This document shows, piece by piece, positions 17,443 to 26,164 of a stretch of 64,000 nt of DNA. Positions within the stretch are counted from its first letter, which is position 1, and every line of letters begins with the position of its first letter. Made by a program: the position numbers and the translations under genes. Below the pieces are notes generated by a model. The model had not been told where the DNA came from, did no database searches, and was given only the letters and a program-made list of their open reading frames with translations. Source of the stretch: an uncultured Clostridia bacterium (lineage in GTDB: Bacteria > Bacillota > Clostridia > Oscillospirales > Butyricicoccaceae); contig CAJUSB010000001.1 in assembly GCA_910589115.1 (NCBI GenBank), positions 82,548-146,547 of the forward strand, read 5' to 3'.

Positions 17443-18174
17443 ATGGATTTAGCAGCGGCAGAAAGACCTCTGAACCGTGATATTATCAAATATATTGCAA
17501 TGGTTACAATGCTGCTGAACCATATTGCGAACGTTTTTTTGCCGCATGGTACTATTTTGTACGAAATATTAGTCGATATTGGTTACTTTACGGCTCCGAC
17601 GATGTGTTATTTTCTGGTCGAAGGCTATCAGTATACCCACTCCAAGCGAAATTATGGATTGCGGCTGTTAGGGGTTGCGGTGCTTTCGCAGTTTCCATTT
17701 GCGCTGGCGATTGCCAGCCCCTATACCCTGAATATGATTTTTACACTGCTGCTTTGTTTTTTGATCCTTGTTGTAGATGAGAAAGTACCTTACAAATCGC
17801 TTCGTATCCTGTTGAAAGGAATGCTGACGCTTATCAGCATCATAGCAGACTGGCCGATTTTTGCACCGGTATTCACGATGCTGTTCCGCTGGGCAGGGAA
17901 GGACCGCAGGCGGATTGCGGTTGCTTACGGCACGGTAGGTTTTTTCTTTTTTGCAACATACCGGATAGGGGGACTGTTTACATTGACTGATTTCCTCCTC
18001 GCAGCGGCAAGCACGCTTGGAATTGCTGCGTCAGGTATTGTTATTTTATGTTTTTATAATGGAAAACGAATTGAAAAAGGCCGGGATTTTTCAAAGTGGT
18101 TTTTCTATCTGTTCTACCCGGCGCATCTGTTGGCATTGGGACTCATACGGGATTTTCTGGTATTCCCCGTATAG
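17443..18174 (+). CDS. TraX family membrane protein (putative acyltransferase)
   Basis: Polytopic membrane protein matching the TraX family, named after the F-plasmid pilin N-acetylation protein. Diagnostic segments are the N-terminal DIIKYIAMVTMLLNHIAN, MCYFLVEGYQYTHSKRNY, and the C-terminal KWFFYLFYPAHLLALGL. The start at 17443 follows AAAGGATG. An in-frame ATG at 17431 abuts the RBS and one at 17410 would precede the -10. The length is 243 aa. Chromosomal TraX homologues are common in Clostridia with no known role, and no conjugation genes are nearby. Confidence 0.85.
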   Translation: MDLAAAERPLNRDIIKYIAMVTMLLNHIANVFLPHGTILYEILVDIGYFTAPTMCYFLVEGYQYTHSKRNYGLRLLGVAVLSQFPFALAIASPYTLNMIFTLLLCFLILVVDEKVPYKSLRILLKGMLTLISIIADWPIFAPVFTMLFRWAGKDRRRIAVAYGTVGFFFFATYRIGGLFTLTDFLLAAASTLGIAASGIVILCFYNGKRIEKGRDFSKWFFYLFYPAHLLALGLIRDFLVFPV

Positions 18175-18297
18175 CCGTCCGATTTACAGAAAAACAGGGC
18201 TGATGTGCAGGTTTGCAGACAGCTGCTATCGGAGTAAAGTGGCCCCGGATTACAGAGAATCTTCCAAAAGGTAGGACGTTTTTCTGTCAAATATCAC

Positions 18298-18346
18298 AAA
18301 TCCCGGTGTCGATTTCTGCGGCAAAGCCGGGATTTCGTCGTATTTT
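18298..18346 (+). terminator. Possible terminator downstream of the TraX-like gene
   Basis: AAATCCCGG (18298-18306) and CCGGGATTT (18327-18335) form a 9-bp stem with a 20-nt loop, followed by CGTCGTATTTT. A TATAAT at 18392-18397 may start the next transcript. Nothing else is visible in the 277-bp gap. Confidence 0.4.
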
Positions 18347-18451
18347 CAGAAAGCTCCGATATCCGGTATGGCTTTTTGGCAAAAATCGTGTTATAATACA
18401 TGCTGTATAAGATTTGAGCGGCGGGAGATCCAGCCGCACAGGAGGAACGAT

Positions 18452-20287
18452 ATGCAGCCCAAGCTGGAAAAAATTCTGCCCCATGTACAAAAACCCGCGC
18501 GTTATGTCGGCGGTGAATGGGGCTCTGTCGGAAAAGACCGGCACGCAGTCAGCATTCGCTTTGCATTTTGCTTCCCGGATGTTTATGAAGTCGGGATGTC
18601 GCATCTTGGTTCACGCATCCTTTATGGGCTGCTCAATGCGCAGGATGACATCTGGTGCGAGCGGGTATTCGCCCCCTGGGTCGATATGGAGAAGGAGATG
18701 CGCACGGCCGGGCTCCCATTGTATGGATTAGAGTCGGGTGATCCCCTGTATAAATTTGATATTGTGGGATTCACACTGCAATATGAGCTTTCCTTTACCA
18801 ACATCCTGAATATGCTGGATTTAGGCGGTATTGCACCGCTGGCGGCTGACCGAACCTCGCTCAAAAATTTGGTGGTTGCAGGAGGCCCCTGCGCCTATAA
18901 CCCGGAACCGCTCTGTGATTTTATTGACCTGTTTATGATTGGCGACGGGGAAGAAGTCATGCTGGATTTGACGGGATTGTATAGCCAGGCAAAGCGTGAA
19001 AACTGGTCAAAACAGGAATTTCTGGTTCGTGCGGCACAGATTGAGGGGATTTATGTCCCTTCATTGTATGAAGTTTCTTATCACGATGATGGTACAGTTG
19101 CGTGCGTCACGCCGTCCGAAGGTGCACCGGCACAGGTACAGAAACGTATTGTTGCTGATTTGGACAGCATGTATTACCCGGAAAATTTTGTTGTACCGTC
19201 TACCGATATCGTTTTTGACCGTGCCATGGTTGAGCTGTTCCGCGGGTGTCCGCGCGGATGCCGCTTTTGCCAGGCCGGGCATACCTACCGACCGCTGCGC
19301 ACGAAATTGCCAGAAACCCTTCGGCGGCAGGCAGAGGCCGTGCTGAAAAACTCCGGGTATGAAGAGATTTCGCTTTCGTCCCTGTCCACCAGCGATTATG
19401 GCTGCCTGTCTGAACTGACCGGCACGCTGCTGGATTTTTGCGAACCGCGTCATATCAGCTTATCCCTGCCGTCACTGCGTGCGGACAGCTTTAACGCCGA
19501 ACTGATGGAGCGTGTCCAGAAAGTACGAAAAAGCGGCCTGACTTTTGCACCAGAAGCGGGTTCCCAGCGCCTGCGGGATGTCATTAACAAAAACCTGACC
19601 GAAGAACATTTGCTGAACGCCTGTGAAATTGCCTTCCGAGGCGGATGGAATAATATAAAGTTATATTTTATGATCGGTCTGCCGACCGAAACCTCCGAGG
19701 ATCTTGACGGGATTGCAGAGATATGCCGGAAAGTTGCCTATTGCTGGCGAATGAATACGGCCAACCGTGCGAGAGGTGTAAAGGTTACAGCCAGCGCTTC
19801 CTGCTTTGTACCAAAACCGCAGACGCCCTTCCAGTGGGATGCACAAAACACACTGGAAATGCTTGCAGGCAAGCAGGATTATATGAAAAAAATTATGAAA
19901 ACCAAAAATGTCACTTATAACTGGCATGATGCGAAAACCTCTGTTTTAGAAGGTGCGATTGCACGAGGCGACAGACGGCAAGGCAAAGTCCTTTACACCG
20001 CTTGGAAAAATGGCTGCGTGTTTGATGGATGGGACGCGTTGTTTTCACTGGAAAAATGGCAGGATGCATTTGCGTCCTGTGGGCTTGATCCGTTGTGGTA
20101 TGCGGCGCGGCAAAGGCCGCTTGACGAGGTTTTCCCATGGGATCATATCGGCTGCGGCACAAGCAAGGAGCATCTCAAGCGTGAATGGCTTAAATCCCGG
20201 GATGCTGTTCCTACACCGGACTGTATGACGCAGTGTGCAGGCTGTGGTGCAAATTCGCTGCTGAAAGGGGGCAAATGCCGTGTTTAA
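18452..20287 (+). CDS. B12-binding-domain radical SAM protein (TIGR03960 type)
   Basis: Radical SAM enzyme with an N-terminal cobalamin-binding-like domain and a central TIM barrel. The [4Fe-4S] cluster ligands are Cys266, Cys270 and Cys273 in RGCPRGCRFCQAG. The C-terminus has the family ending with paired cysteines (TQCAGCGANS). The start at 18452 follows GGAGGA and gives 611 aa, typical of the family. The gene overlaps its usual partner, the DUF2344 protein, by 8 nt; in some genomes the two are fused. Activity is undescribed. The frequent neighbours rng, rplU and rpmA are not here. Confidence 0.9.
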   Translation: MQPKLEKILPHVQKPARYVGGEWGSVGKDRHAVSIRFAFCFPDVYEVGMSHLGSRILYGLLNAQDDIWCERVFAPWVDMEKEMRTAGLPLYGLESGDPLYKFDIVGFTLQYELSFTNILNMLDLGGIAPLAADRTSLKNLVVAGGPCAYNPEPLCDFIDLFMIGDGEEVMLDLTGLYSQAKRENWSKQEFLVRAAQIEGIYVPSLYEVSYHDDGTVACVTPSEGAPAQVQKRIVADLDSMYYPENFVVPSTDIVFDRAMVELFRGCPRGCRFCQAGHTYRPLRTKLPETLRRQAEAVLKNSGYEEISLSSLSTSDYGCLSELTGTLLDFCEPRHISLSLPSLRADSFNAELMERVQKVRKSGLTFAPEAGSQRLRDVINKNLTEEHLLNACEIAFRGGWNNIKLYFMIGLPTETSEDLDGIAEICRKVAYCWRMNTANRARGVKVTASASCFVPKPQTPFQWDAQNTLEMLAGKQDYMKKIMKTKNVTYNWHDAKTSVLEGAIARGDRRQGKVLYTAWKNGCVFDGWDALFSLEKWQDAFASCGLDPLWYAARQRPLDEVFPWDHIGCGTSKEHLKREWLKSRDAVPTPDCMTQCAGCGANSLLKGGKCRV

Positions 20288-20948
20288 GGCCCGCATGAAA
20301 TTTGCAAAAGAGGGGCGTGCACGTTACATTTCCCACCTGGATCTGATGCACACCATGCAGCGGGCAATGGCACGCTGTGAAATGCCGCTGTGGTTTACCG
20401 AGGGGTTTAACCAGCACGCCTATGTTTCGGTTGCGCTGCCGCTCTCGACCGGTTTTTCGGGGGAGTGGGAACTGCTTGATTTTAATCTGATGAGTGAACA
20501 GGTGCCGGTCCATGCGGTCGAAGCGCTGAACAACGTATTTCCGGAAGGGCTGCGCGCGATTGAGATTTATCCGCTGTCTGACGGCGGGATGCCGGTCCGC
20601 GATATCACCTGGTCAAAATACCGGGTTACATGGGGCTTCCCGGAGGGCGTGCCGGACGGCCTGGCTGCATCGGCCCGGGAGCTGTTCCAGCGTGAAAACA
20701 TAGAAATCCTGAAACGCTCCAAACGGGGAGAAAAGCTGGTCAATATGAAAACACTGATACACAGTTTGGAGCTTACGGAGTCAGTCGATGAGATTCAATT
20801 AACCGGCATTGTCGCAGCGGGAAATAATAATCTAAGCCCTGAATATCTGACCAAAGCGATGCAGCAGTATTACCCGGAATTTCAGCTGACTGATGCAGCA
20901 TATCACCGTCTTTGTGTTTATAATGAGCAAATGCAGGAATTCAGATGA
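20280..20948 (+). CDS. TIGR03936/DUF2344 radical-SAM-linked protein
   Basis: Partner of the preceding radical SAM protein. It shows the DUF2344 hallmarks KEGRARYISHLDLMHTMQRA and FTEGFNQHAYVSVALPLSTGF. The start is a GTG at 20280 within the end of the upstream gene, an 8-nt overlap indicating coupled translation. The length of 222 aa is typical. The function is unknown; a role in RNA modification or handling is often guessed from neighbouring ribosomal genes in other species, but there is no direct evidence here. Confidence 0.88.
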   Translation: MFKARMKFAKEGRARYISHLDLMHTMQRAMARCEMPLWFTEGFNQHAYVSVALPLSTGFSGEWELLDFNLMSEQVPVHAVEALNNVFPEGLRAIEIYPLSDGGMPVRDITWSKYRVTWGFPEGVPDGLAASARELFQRENIEILKRSKRGEKLVNMKTLIHSLELTESVDEIQLTGIVAAGNNNLSPEYLTKAMQQYYPEFQLTDAAYHRLCVYNEQMQEFR

Positions 20949-20957
20949 GGTTTGTTT

Positions 20958-21386
20958 ATGGTTGACCTGATGGATAAAAAATATCACCCTTCTTTAGAGG
21001 AGATAAGCGAATATATCGGATGCCCGATGTTTCTGCGCTTTTGTTCCGAGCTGAAAGAAACATACAAATGCAGTGAGCAGATAGAATTCAGCTCATGCAG
21101 CATGGAGCGGGGATGGAATATTAAATTTAAGAAATCAGGAAAATCACTGTGCACCATCTATCCCCGGGAATCTTACTTTACCGTTATGGTTGTAGTAGGC
21201 AGGAAAGAGAAAGCATTTGTTGAAGCAATCCTGGAGGAATGCACGCCGCAGCTGCGGGAAATTTATCATCAGACCAAGGAGGGGAATGGGCAGCGGTGGC
21301 TCATGCTCGATTTGGAGGACTGCGAAGCGATGTATCAGGATATCCTGCGTCTGATTGCAATACGCAGGGGCGGATCAATCGTTTAA
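20958..21386 (+). CDS. DUF3788 family protein
   Basis: Small soluble protein of 142 aa. The pattern near the start (YIGCPMFLRFCSELKETYKC), the centre (YPRESYFTVMVVVGRKEK) and the end (RWLMLDLEDCEAMYQDILRL) fits DUF3788. The start at 20958 is chosen over a TTG two codons earlier because GATGAGG sits 7 nt before it. It is 9 nt behind the DUF2344 gene and 32 nt before miaB, so it is probably cotranscribed. No catalytic motif is recognised. Confidence 0.75.
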   Translation: MVDLMDKKYHPSLEEISEYIGCPMFLRFCSELKETYKCSEQIEFSSCSMERGWNIKFKKSGKSLCTIYPRESYFTVMVVVGRKEKAFVEAILEECTPQLREIYHQTKEGNGQRWLMLDLEDCEAMYQDILRLIAIRRGGSIV

Positions 21387-21418
21387 CTGCGTTAAAATCA
21401 ATGTGAGGAGAAAACGCT

Positions 21419-22861
21419 ATGTGCGCTGCAAAGCTCGTGCCGGAGGCTTCTATTCGGCAGCAATATGAATATATTGACCTGATCGCTGCACAGAATCGTG
21501 AAAAGGCACGTCTTTCAGGCCGGAATCCGCGTGCGGTGGCACATACCTTTGGCTGCCAGCAGAATTTTGCAGATACCGAGCGCATTGCAGGGATGCTTTC
21601 CGAAATGGGTTACGATATAACCGATGATGTCAATGACGCCGATGTGATTTTATATAATACCTGTGCTGTGCGTGAACATGCAGAATCCCGTGCATTGGGA
21701 AATGTTGGTGCACTGACTCATGTAAAAAAAGCCCGTCCGGAAACAGTGATCGCGCTTTGCGGCTGCATGGTGCAGCAGGAGCAAATTGCTGAAAAAATTA
21801 AAAAAAGTTATCCGCATGTTGATTTGGTTTTTGGGACGCACGCGCTGTGGCGTTTCCCGGAGCTGCTGTTCCGCGCGCTGAGCAGGGAGAAACGGGTGTT
21901 TGATATCTCCGGTGATGCGGCGGGGGAGATTGCAGAAGGGCTTCCTGTCCTGCGCGGGACGGGTGCGCACGCGTGGCTTTCCATTATGTATGGCTGCAAC
22001 AATTTCTGCACTTACTGTATTGTGCCCTATGTCCGCGGACGGGAGCGCAGCCGCAGCCCGGAAGTAATCGAAGCCGAGCTTCGTGAATTGGTTGCGGCAG
22101 GCTATAAGGATATCACTTTGCTTGGACAAAATGTAAATTCCTATGGACGTGATTTAGGGCTTGGAATGGATTTTTCCGATCTCCTGCGACGATTGGATCA
22201 GGTGCCGGGCGACTATCTGCTCCGGTTTATGACCAGCCATCCGAAGGATGCATCTCCGCGCTTGTTTGATGCAATGGCAGAATGCGGACATGTGGCAAAG
22301 CAGCTGCATTTGCCGTTCCAGTCGGGCAGCGATACGATATTGCAGCGCATGAACCGTGGATATACCGCCGGGCATTATCGGGAGCTGATCGCGTATGCAC
22401 GGAATAAAATGCCGGAGCTTACGCTGTCAAGTGATATTATTGTCGGCTTTCCGGGGGAAACCGAAGCTGATTTTCAGCAAACGCTTTCGCTGGTGCGTGA
22501 GGTCGGGTTTGATATGCTGTACACTTTCCTTTATTCGAAGCGCAGCGGAACGCCTGCCGCAGAGTATCCGGACAGTGCGGGCAAAGAAGAAAAACAAGAC
22601 CGATTTAACCGGCTTTTGAAAGCGCAGGACGAAACTGTCGAGCATCGTCAAGCAGCATATCTCGGCAAGCGGCTGCGGATTTTGGTTGACGGCACGGCGA
22701 AAAGCCCGGACTATCCCTTTGCTGCGCGTACCGAGGGCGGACTGCTTGTTTGCTGTAAAGGTCCGGGCTTGCAGCTTGGGGACTTTGCAGAAGTAGAAAT
22801 TGACAAGACAACGCTGAGATGTCTCTTTGCACATACTATCATCCAGCACGAAACGTCCTGA
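21419..22861 (+). CDS. miaB: tRNA (N6-isopentenyl adenosine(37)-C2)-methylthiotransferase MiaB
   Basis: Radical SAM methylthiotransferase completing ms2i6A37 in tRNA. It has the N-terminal UPF0004 domain with Cys residues (TFGCQQNFADTER; NTCAVREHAE; LCGCMVQQE). The radical SAM motif CNNFCTYCIVPYVRGRE is near residues 192-208 and a C-terminal TRAM domain covers about 415-475. The length of 480 aa is normal. The enzyme that makes its substrate, MiaA, is encoded 5 kb downstream in the same direction. RBS TGAGGAG. Confidence 0.96.
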   Translation: MCAAKLVPEASIRQQYEYIDLIAAQNREKARLSGRNPRAVAHTFGCQQNFADTERIAGMLSEMGYDITDDVNDADVILYNTCAVREHAESRALGNVGALTHVKKARPETVIALCGCMVQQEQIAEKIKKSYPHVDLVFGTHALWRFPELLFRALSREKRVFDISGDAAGEIAEGLPVLRGTGAHAWLSIMYGCNNFCTYCIVPYVRGRERSRSPEVIEAELRELVAAGYKDITLLGQNVNSYGRDLGLGMDFSDLLRRLDQVPGDYLLRFMTSHPKDASPRLFDAMAECGHVAKQLHLPFQSGSDTILQRMNRGYTAGHYRELIAYARNKMPELTLSSDIIVGFPGETEADFQQTLSLVREVGFDMLYTFLYSKRSGTPAAEYPDSAGKEEKQDRFNRLLKAQDETVEHRQAAYLGKRLRILVDGTAKSPDYPFAARTEGGLLVCCKGPGLQLGDFAEVEIDKTTLRCLFAHTIIQHETS

Positions 22862-22907
22862 TTTGGCGAGTCCGAACAAATTTTCAAATGAAGGGAGACG
22901 CACAGAA

Positions 22908-23465
22908 ATGCAGCATATGGGAACGAAATTACTGCAAACGGACAGGTTGATACTGCGCCCTTTTACAATGGCGGATGCACAGGCAATGTATGACAACTGG
23001 GCGTCAGACCCGGCTGTTACCGAGCATTTGTCATGGCCTGCACATCGTTCGATAAATGACAGCATAGTTGTTTTGGAAGAATGGACAGCGGATTATGAAA
23101 AATCAAATTTCTATCAATGGGCGATTGTTTGCCGGGAGTCCGGGAATGCGCCGATTGGCTCCATCAGTGTCCTTTCCATTGATGAGCAGGTACTGAAGGC
23201 GCATATCGGTTATTGTATCGGCAAACGCTGGTGGCATCAGGGGGTTACCACGGAAGCGCTGCGGGCTGTCATCCGTTATCTGTTTGACGAAGTGGGCCTG
23301 CAAAGGATCGAATCAATGCATGACCCGAGAAATCCGAACTCTGGCGCGGTCATGCAAAAATGCGGTATGCAGTATGAGGGCACGCTGCGGCATTTTTTCA
23401 AAAGCAATCAGGGGATTTGCGATGCTTGCTTTTATTCGATCCTATCCACCGATGAAATGCCTTAA
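22908..23465 (+). CDS. GNAT family N-acetyltransferase (RimJ/RimL type)
   Basis: Typical GNAT_3 protein: LLQTDRLILRPFTMADAQAMYDNW at the start, GNAPIGSISVL, then IGYCIGKRWWHQGVTTEALRAVI, which contains the acetyl-CoA loop. It ends with KCGMQYEGTLRHFF. From the ATG at 22908 (RBS AAGGGAG) it has 185 aa. Longer in-frame starts lie inside miaB. The substrate is unknown; proteins of this subgroup acetylate ribosomal protein N-termini, amino acids or antibiotics. Confidence 0.88.
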   Translation: MQHMGTKLLQTDRLILRPFTMADAQAMYDNWASDPAVTEHLSWPAHRSINDSIVVLEEWTADYEKSNFYQWAIVCRESGNAPIGSISVLSIDEQVLKAHIGYCIGKRWWHQGVTTEALRAVIRYLFDEVGLQRIESMHDPRNPNSGAVMQKCGMQYEGTLRHFFKSNQGICDACFYSILSTDEMP

Positions 23466-23469
23466 AATT

Positions 23470-23498
23470 TTGATAAACATACAGAAATAGAATTTATA
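23470..23498 (+). promoter_or_regulatory. Possible promoter for mutS
   Basis: TTGATA (23470-23475), 17-nt spacer, TTTATA (23493-23498), 13 nt before the mutS ATG. The very short leader leaves little space for an RBS (GGCAGGT, 23503-23509), so this is tentative. Confidence 0.35.
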
Positions 23499-23511
23499 GA
23501 TTGGCAGGTAC

Positions 23512-26103
23512 ATGATGGCTGAACTGACCCCGATGATGAAGCAATACTTCGAGATTAAAAATAAATATAAAGATTATATTCTGTTTTATCGGCTGGGCGA
23601 TTTTTATGAGATGTTCTATGAGGATGCCAAGCTGGCTTCGCGTGAGCTTGAGCTGACCCTGACCGGCCGGGACTGCGGACAGGAGGAGCGTGCGCCCATG
23701 TGCGGCGTACCTTTTCACAGCTATGAGGGCTACGTTGCACGTCTGATACGCAAAGGATATAAAGTTGCAATTTGTGAGCAGATAGGGGACCCGAAAACAA
23801 CAAAGGGCCTGGTAAAGCGTGAAATTGTCCGCATGATTACGCCGGGCACGCTGATCGATGCCTCCATGCTGGATGAAAATAATAACAATTTTCTTGCCTG
23901 TATTTACAGTGACAGCCAGGCGGCAGCTGTGTGCTTTGCAGATATCTCGACTGGACAGGTATTTGCAACCGCTTGTGAGCAGCGGGAAGAGCTGTATTCT
24001 GAGTTAGGCCGTTTCACGCCGCGTGAGGTGCTGCTGGGCGGTGCTGGCTGTGTGGATACTGCACTGCAAACATTTATTTCCAAGCGCTTGGAGGGGATCT
24101 GCTCCCCGCTGCCGGAGAATTGTTTTGATGAACAGGCCAGCGCGGCAAAAATTGAAGAACAGTTTCATATAAAGGATTTTTCCGCAGCGGGGATGGACGG
24201 GCAGCCTCTGCTGCTGCAATGTATCGGCGGCCTGCTCAGCTATCTGGCGGAAACGCAGAAGACAAGCCTGCCCTGTCTTGGGAAGCTGGAGGTTTACCGC
24301 CGCGGACAGTACATGGAGCTTGACCTCAACGCACGCCGTAACCTTGAGCTTTGCGAAACCATGCGCGGCAAAGAAAAACGGGGTTCACTGCTGTGGGTGA
24401 TTGACCGGACCAAAACGGCAATGGGTTCACGGCTGATCCGACAATGGCTGGAAAAGCCGCTGCTGAATCCGCTGCATATCAAAAAACGTCAGGATGCGGT
24501 CGGCGAACTGGCAAAGGATGTGATGCTGCGCAGCACGCTTGGAGACGTTCTAAAAAAAGTATTCGATATGGAGCGCTTAATCAGCCGGGTCGTGTATGGC
24601 ACTGCTAACTGCCGGGATCTGCGTGCACTGCAAGTTGCAGCAGAGTGTTTGCCAGACCTTCATGAAGCAGTCAGACCTTTGACGGCTCCGCTGTCCAAGG
24701 AGTTATTCAGTCGGCTCGACCTGCTGGAGGATGTCCGTGATGCAATCGCGTGTGCAGTTGTGGATGATCCCCCAGTCAGTGTGCGGGATGGCGGTTTTAT
24801 CCGTCCGGGCTATCATCCGGAGATTGACGAACTGCGTGATCTGTCCTCGGGCGGAAAGGGGCGGATTGTAGAAATCGAGCAGCGGGAACGCGAACGGACT
24901 GGAATCAAAACCCTGAAAATCCGGTACAATCGTGTTTTCGGTTATTATATAGAGGTTACAAAATCGTTTTTGTCTCAGGTGCCGGAGGACTATATCCGCA
25001 AACAGACGCTTGCAAATGCGGAACGTTATATTACCGGGGAATTAAAAGATCTTGAAAGCACGGTATTGGGTGCGCAGGAGCGTTTGACCGCACTGGAATA
25101 TGACCTGTTTGTTGAGCTGCGGCAGCGTGTTGCGGCGCAGGTACACCGGATTCAGCGGACGGCGCAGGCCGTAGCCCATTTGGATGTGCTTGGTTCACTG
25201 GCCGAGCTTGCAGCGGAACAGAATTATGTATGCCCAGAGGTTGATTTTTCCGGTGTGATTGAAATAAAGAACGGCAGGCATCCGGTGGTAGAACGCGTTC
25301 TGGAAGGCAGTCTGTTCATCCCGAATGATACCCGTTTAGACAGCGGCGAAAACCGCGTCGCCATCATTACCGGACCGAATATGGCTGGCAAATCGACATA
25401 TATGCGCCAGGTTGCAATTATCACCATATTAGCGCAAATGGGTTCGTTTGTACCTGCTGCAAGTGCGCGGATCGGCGTTGTTGACCGCGTATTTACCCGG
25501 GTTGGCGCATCAGATGACCTTGCGAGCGGACAATCTACCTTTATGGTTGAGATGAGCGAGGTTGCAGATATTCTTCGATTCGCGACCAAAAACAGCTTGT
25601 TGATTCTGGATGAAATCGGACGCGGTACGTCAACCTATGATGGCATGAGTATTGCGCGGGCCGTGCTGGAATATGCTGCTGATAAGCGGAAAATCGGCGC
25701 ACGCACGCTGTTTGCGACCCATTATCATGAACTCACGGTACTGGAAGATTTGGTAGAGGGCGTAAAGAATTATAACATTGCTGTAAAGAAACGCGGGGAT
25801 GATATTACATTCCTGCGGAAAATCGTATCGGGCGGCGCTGATGAGAGCTTTGGCATTGAGGTTGCCAAACTGGCAGGCGTGCCCAATGCAGTTATTAAGC
25901 GTGCAAAGGCCGTGCTCAAGGATTTGGAAAGCAATATGCCTAAAATTGAAGTCCGCGAGGTTGAGAAAGAAGAAGAAACTCAAATTTCCATGCTGGATAT
26001 CGGTTCAAATCAGGTTGCCGACCGTCTGCGCACGATGCAGGTCGAAACCATGACGCCGATTGAGGCAATGAATGCGCTTTATGAACTGAAAAAACTGTTA
26101 TGA
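23512..26103 (+). CDS. mutS: DNA mismatch repair protein MutS
   Basis: Mismatch-recognition ATPase. The mismatch-reading Phe-x-Glu lies in LGDFYEMFYEDA near residue 30. Domains II and III follow. The Walker A motif GPNMAGKST is near residue 620 and the Walker B region is DEIGRGTSTYDG near 703. The C-terminus carries the ATPase helix-turn-helix dimerisation part. The length of 863 aa is standard. Two in-frame ATGs (23512 and 23515) compete for the start. mutL follows after 61 bp. Confidence 0.97.
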   Translation: MMAELTPMMKQYFEIKNKYKDYILFYRLGDFYEMFYEDAKLASRELELTLTGRDCGQEERAPMCGVPFHSYEGYVARLIRKGYKVAICEQIGDPKTTKGLVKREIVRMITPGTLIDASMLDENNNNFLACIYSDSQAAAVCFADISTGQVFATACEQREELYSELGRFTPREVLLGGAGCVDTALQTFISKRLEGICSPLPENCFDEQASAAKIEEQFHIKDFSAAGMDGQPLLLQCIGGLLSYLAETQKTSLPCLGKLEVYRRGQYMELDLNARRNLELCETMRGKEKRGSLLWVIDRTKTAMGSRLIRQWLEKPLLNPLHIKKRQDAVGELAKDVMLRSTLGDVLKKVFDMERLISRVVYGTANCRDLRALQVAAECLPDLHEAVRPLTAPLSKELFSRLDLLEDVRDAIACAVVDDPPVSVRDGGFIRPGYHPEIDELRDLSSGGKGRIVEIEQRERERTGIKTLKIRYNRVFGYYIEVTKSFLSQVPEDYIRKQTLANAERYITGELKDLESTVLGAQERLTALEYDLFVELRQRVAAQVHRIQRTAQAVAHLDVLGSLAELAAEQNYVCPEVDFSGVIEIKNGRHPVVERVLEGSLFIPNDTRLDSGENRVAIITGPNMAGKSTYMRQVAIITILAQMGSFVPAASARIGVVDRVFTRVGASDDLASGQSTFMVEMSEVADILRFATKNSLLILDEIGRGTSTYDGMSIARAVLEYAADKRKIGARTLFATHYHELTVLEDLVEGVKNYNIAVKKRGDDITFLRKIVSGGADESFGIEVAKLAGVPNAVIKRAKAVLKDLESNMPKIEVREVEKEEETQISMLDIGSNQVADRLRTMQVETMTPIEAMNALYELKKLL

Positions 26104-26164
26104 CAGATAAATAAGGCAGTGACGCTGATGAGACAAGCATCCGTGTACGGAAGGAGGGGAGCCT

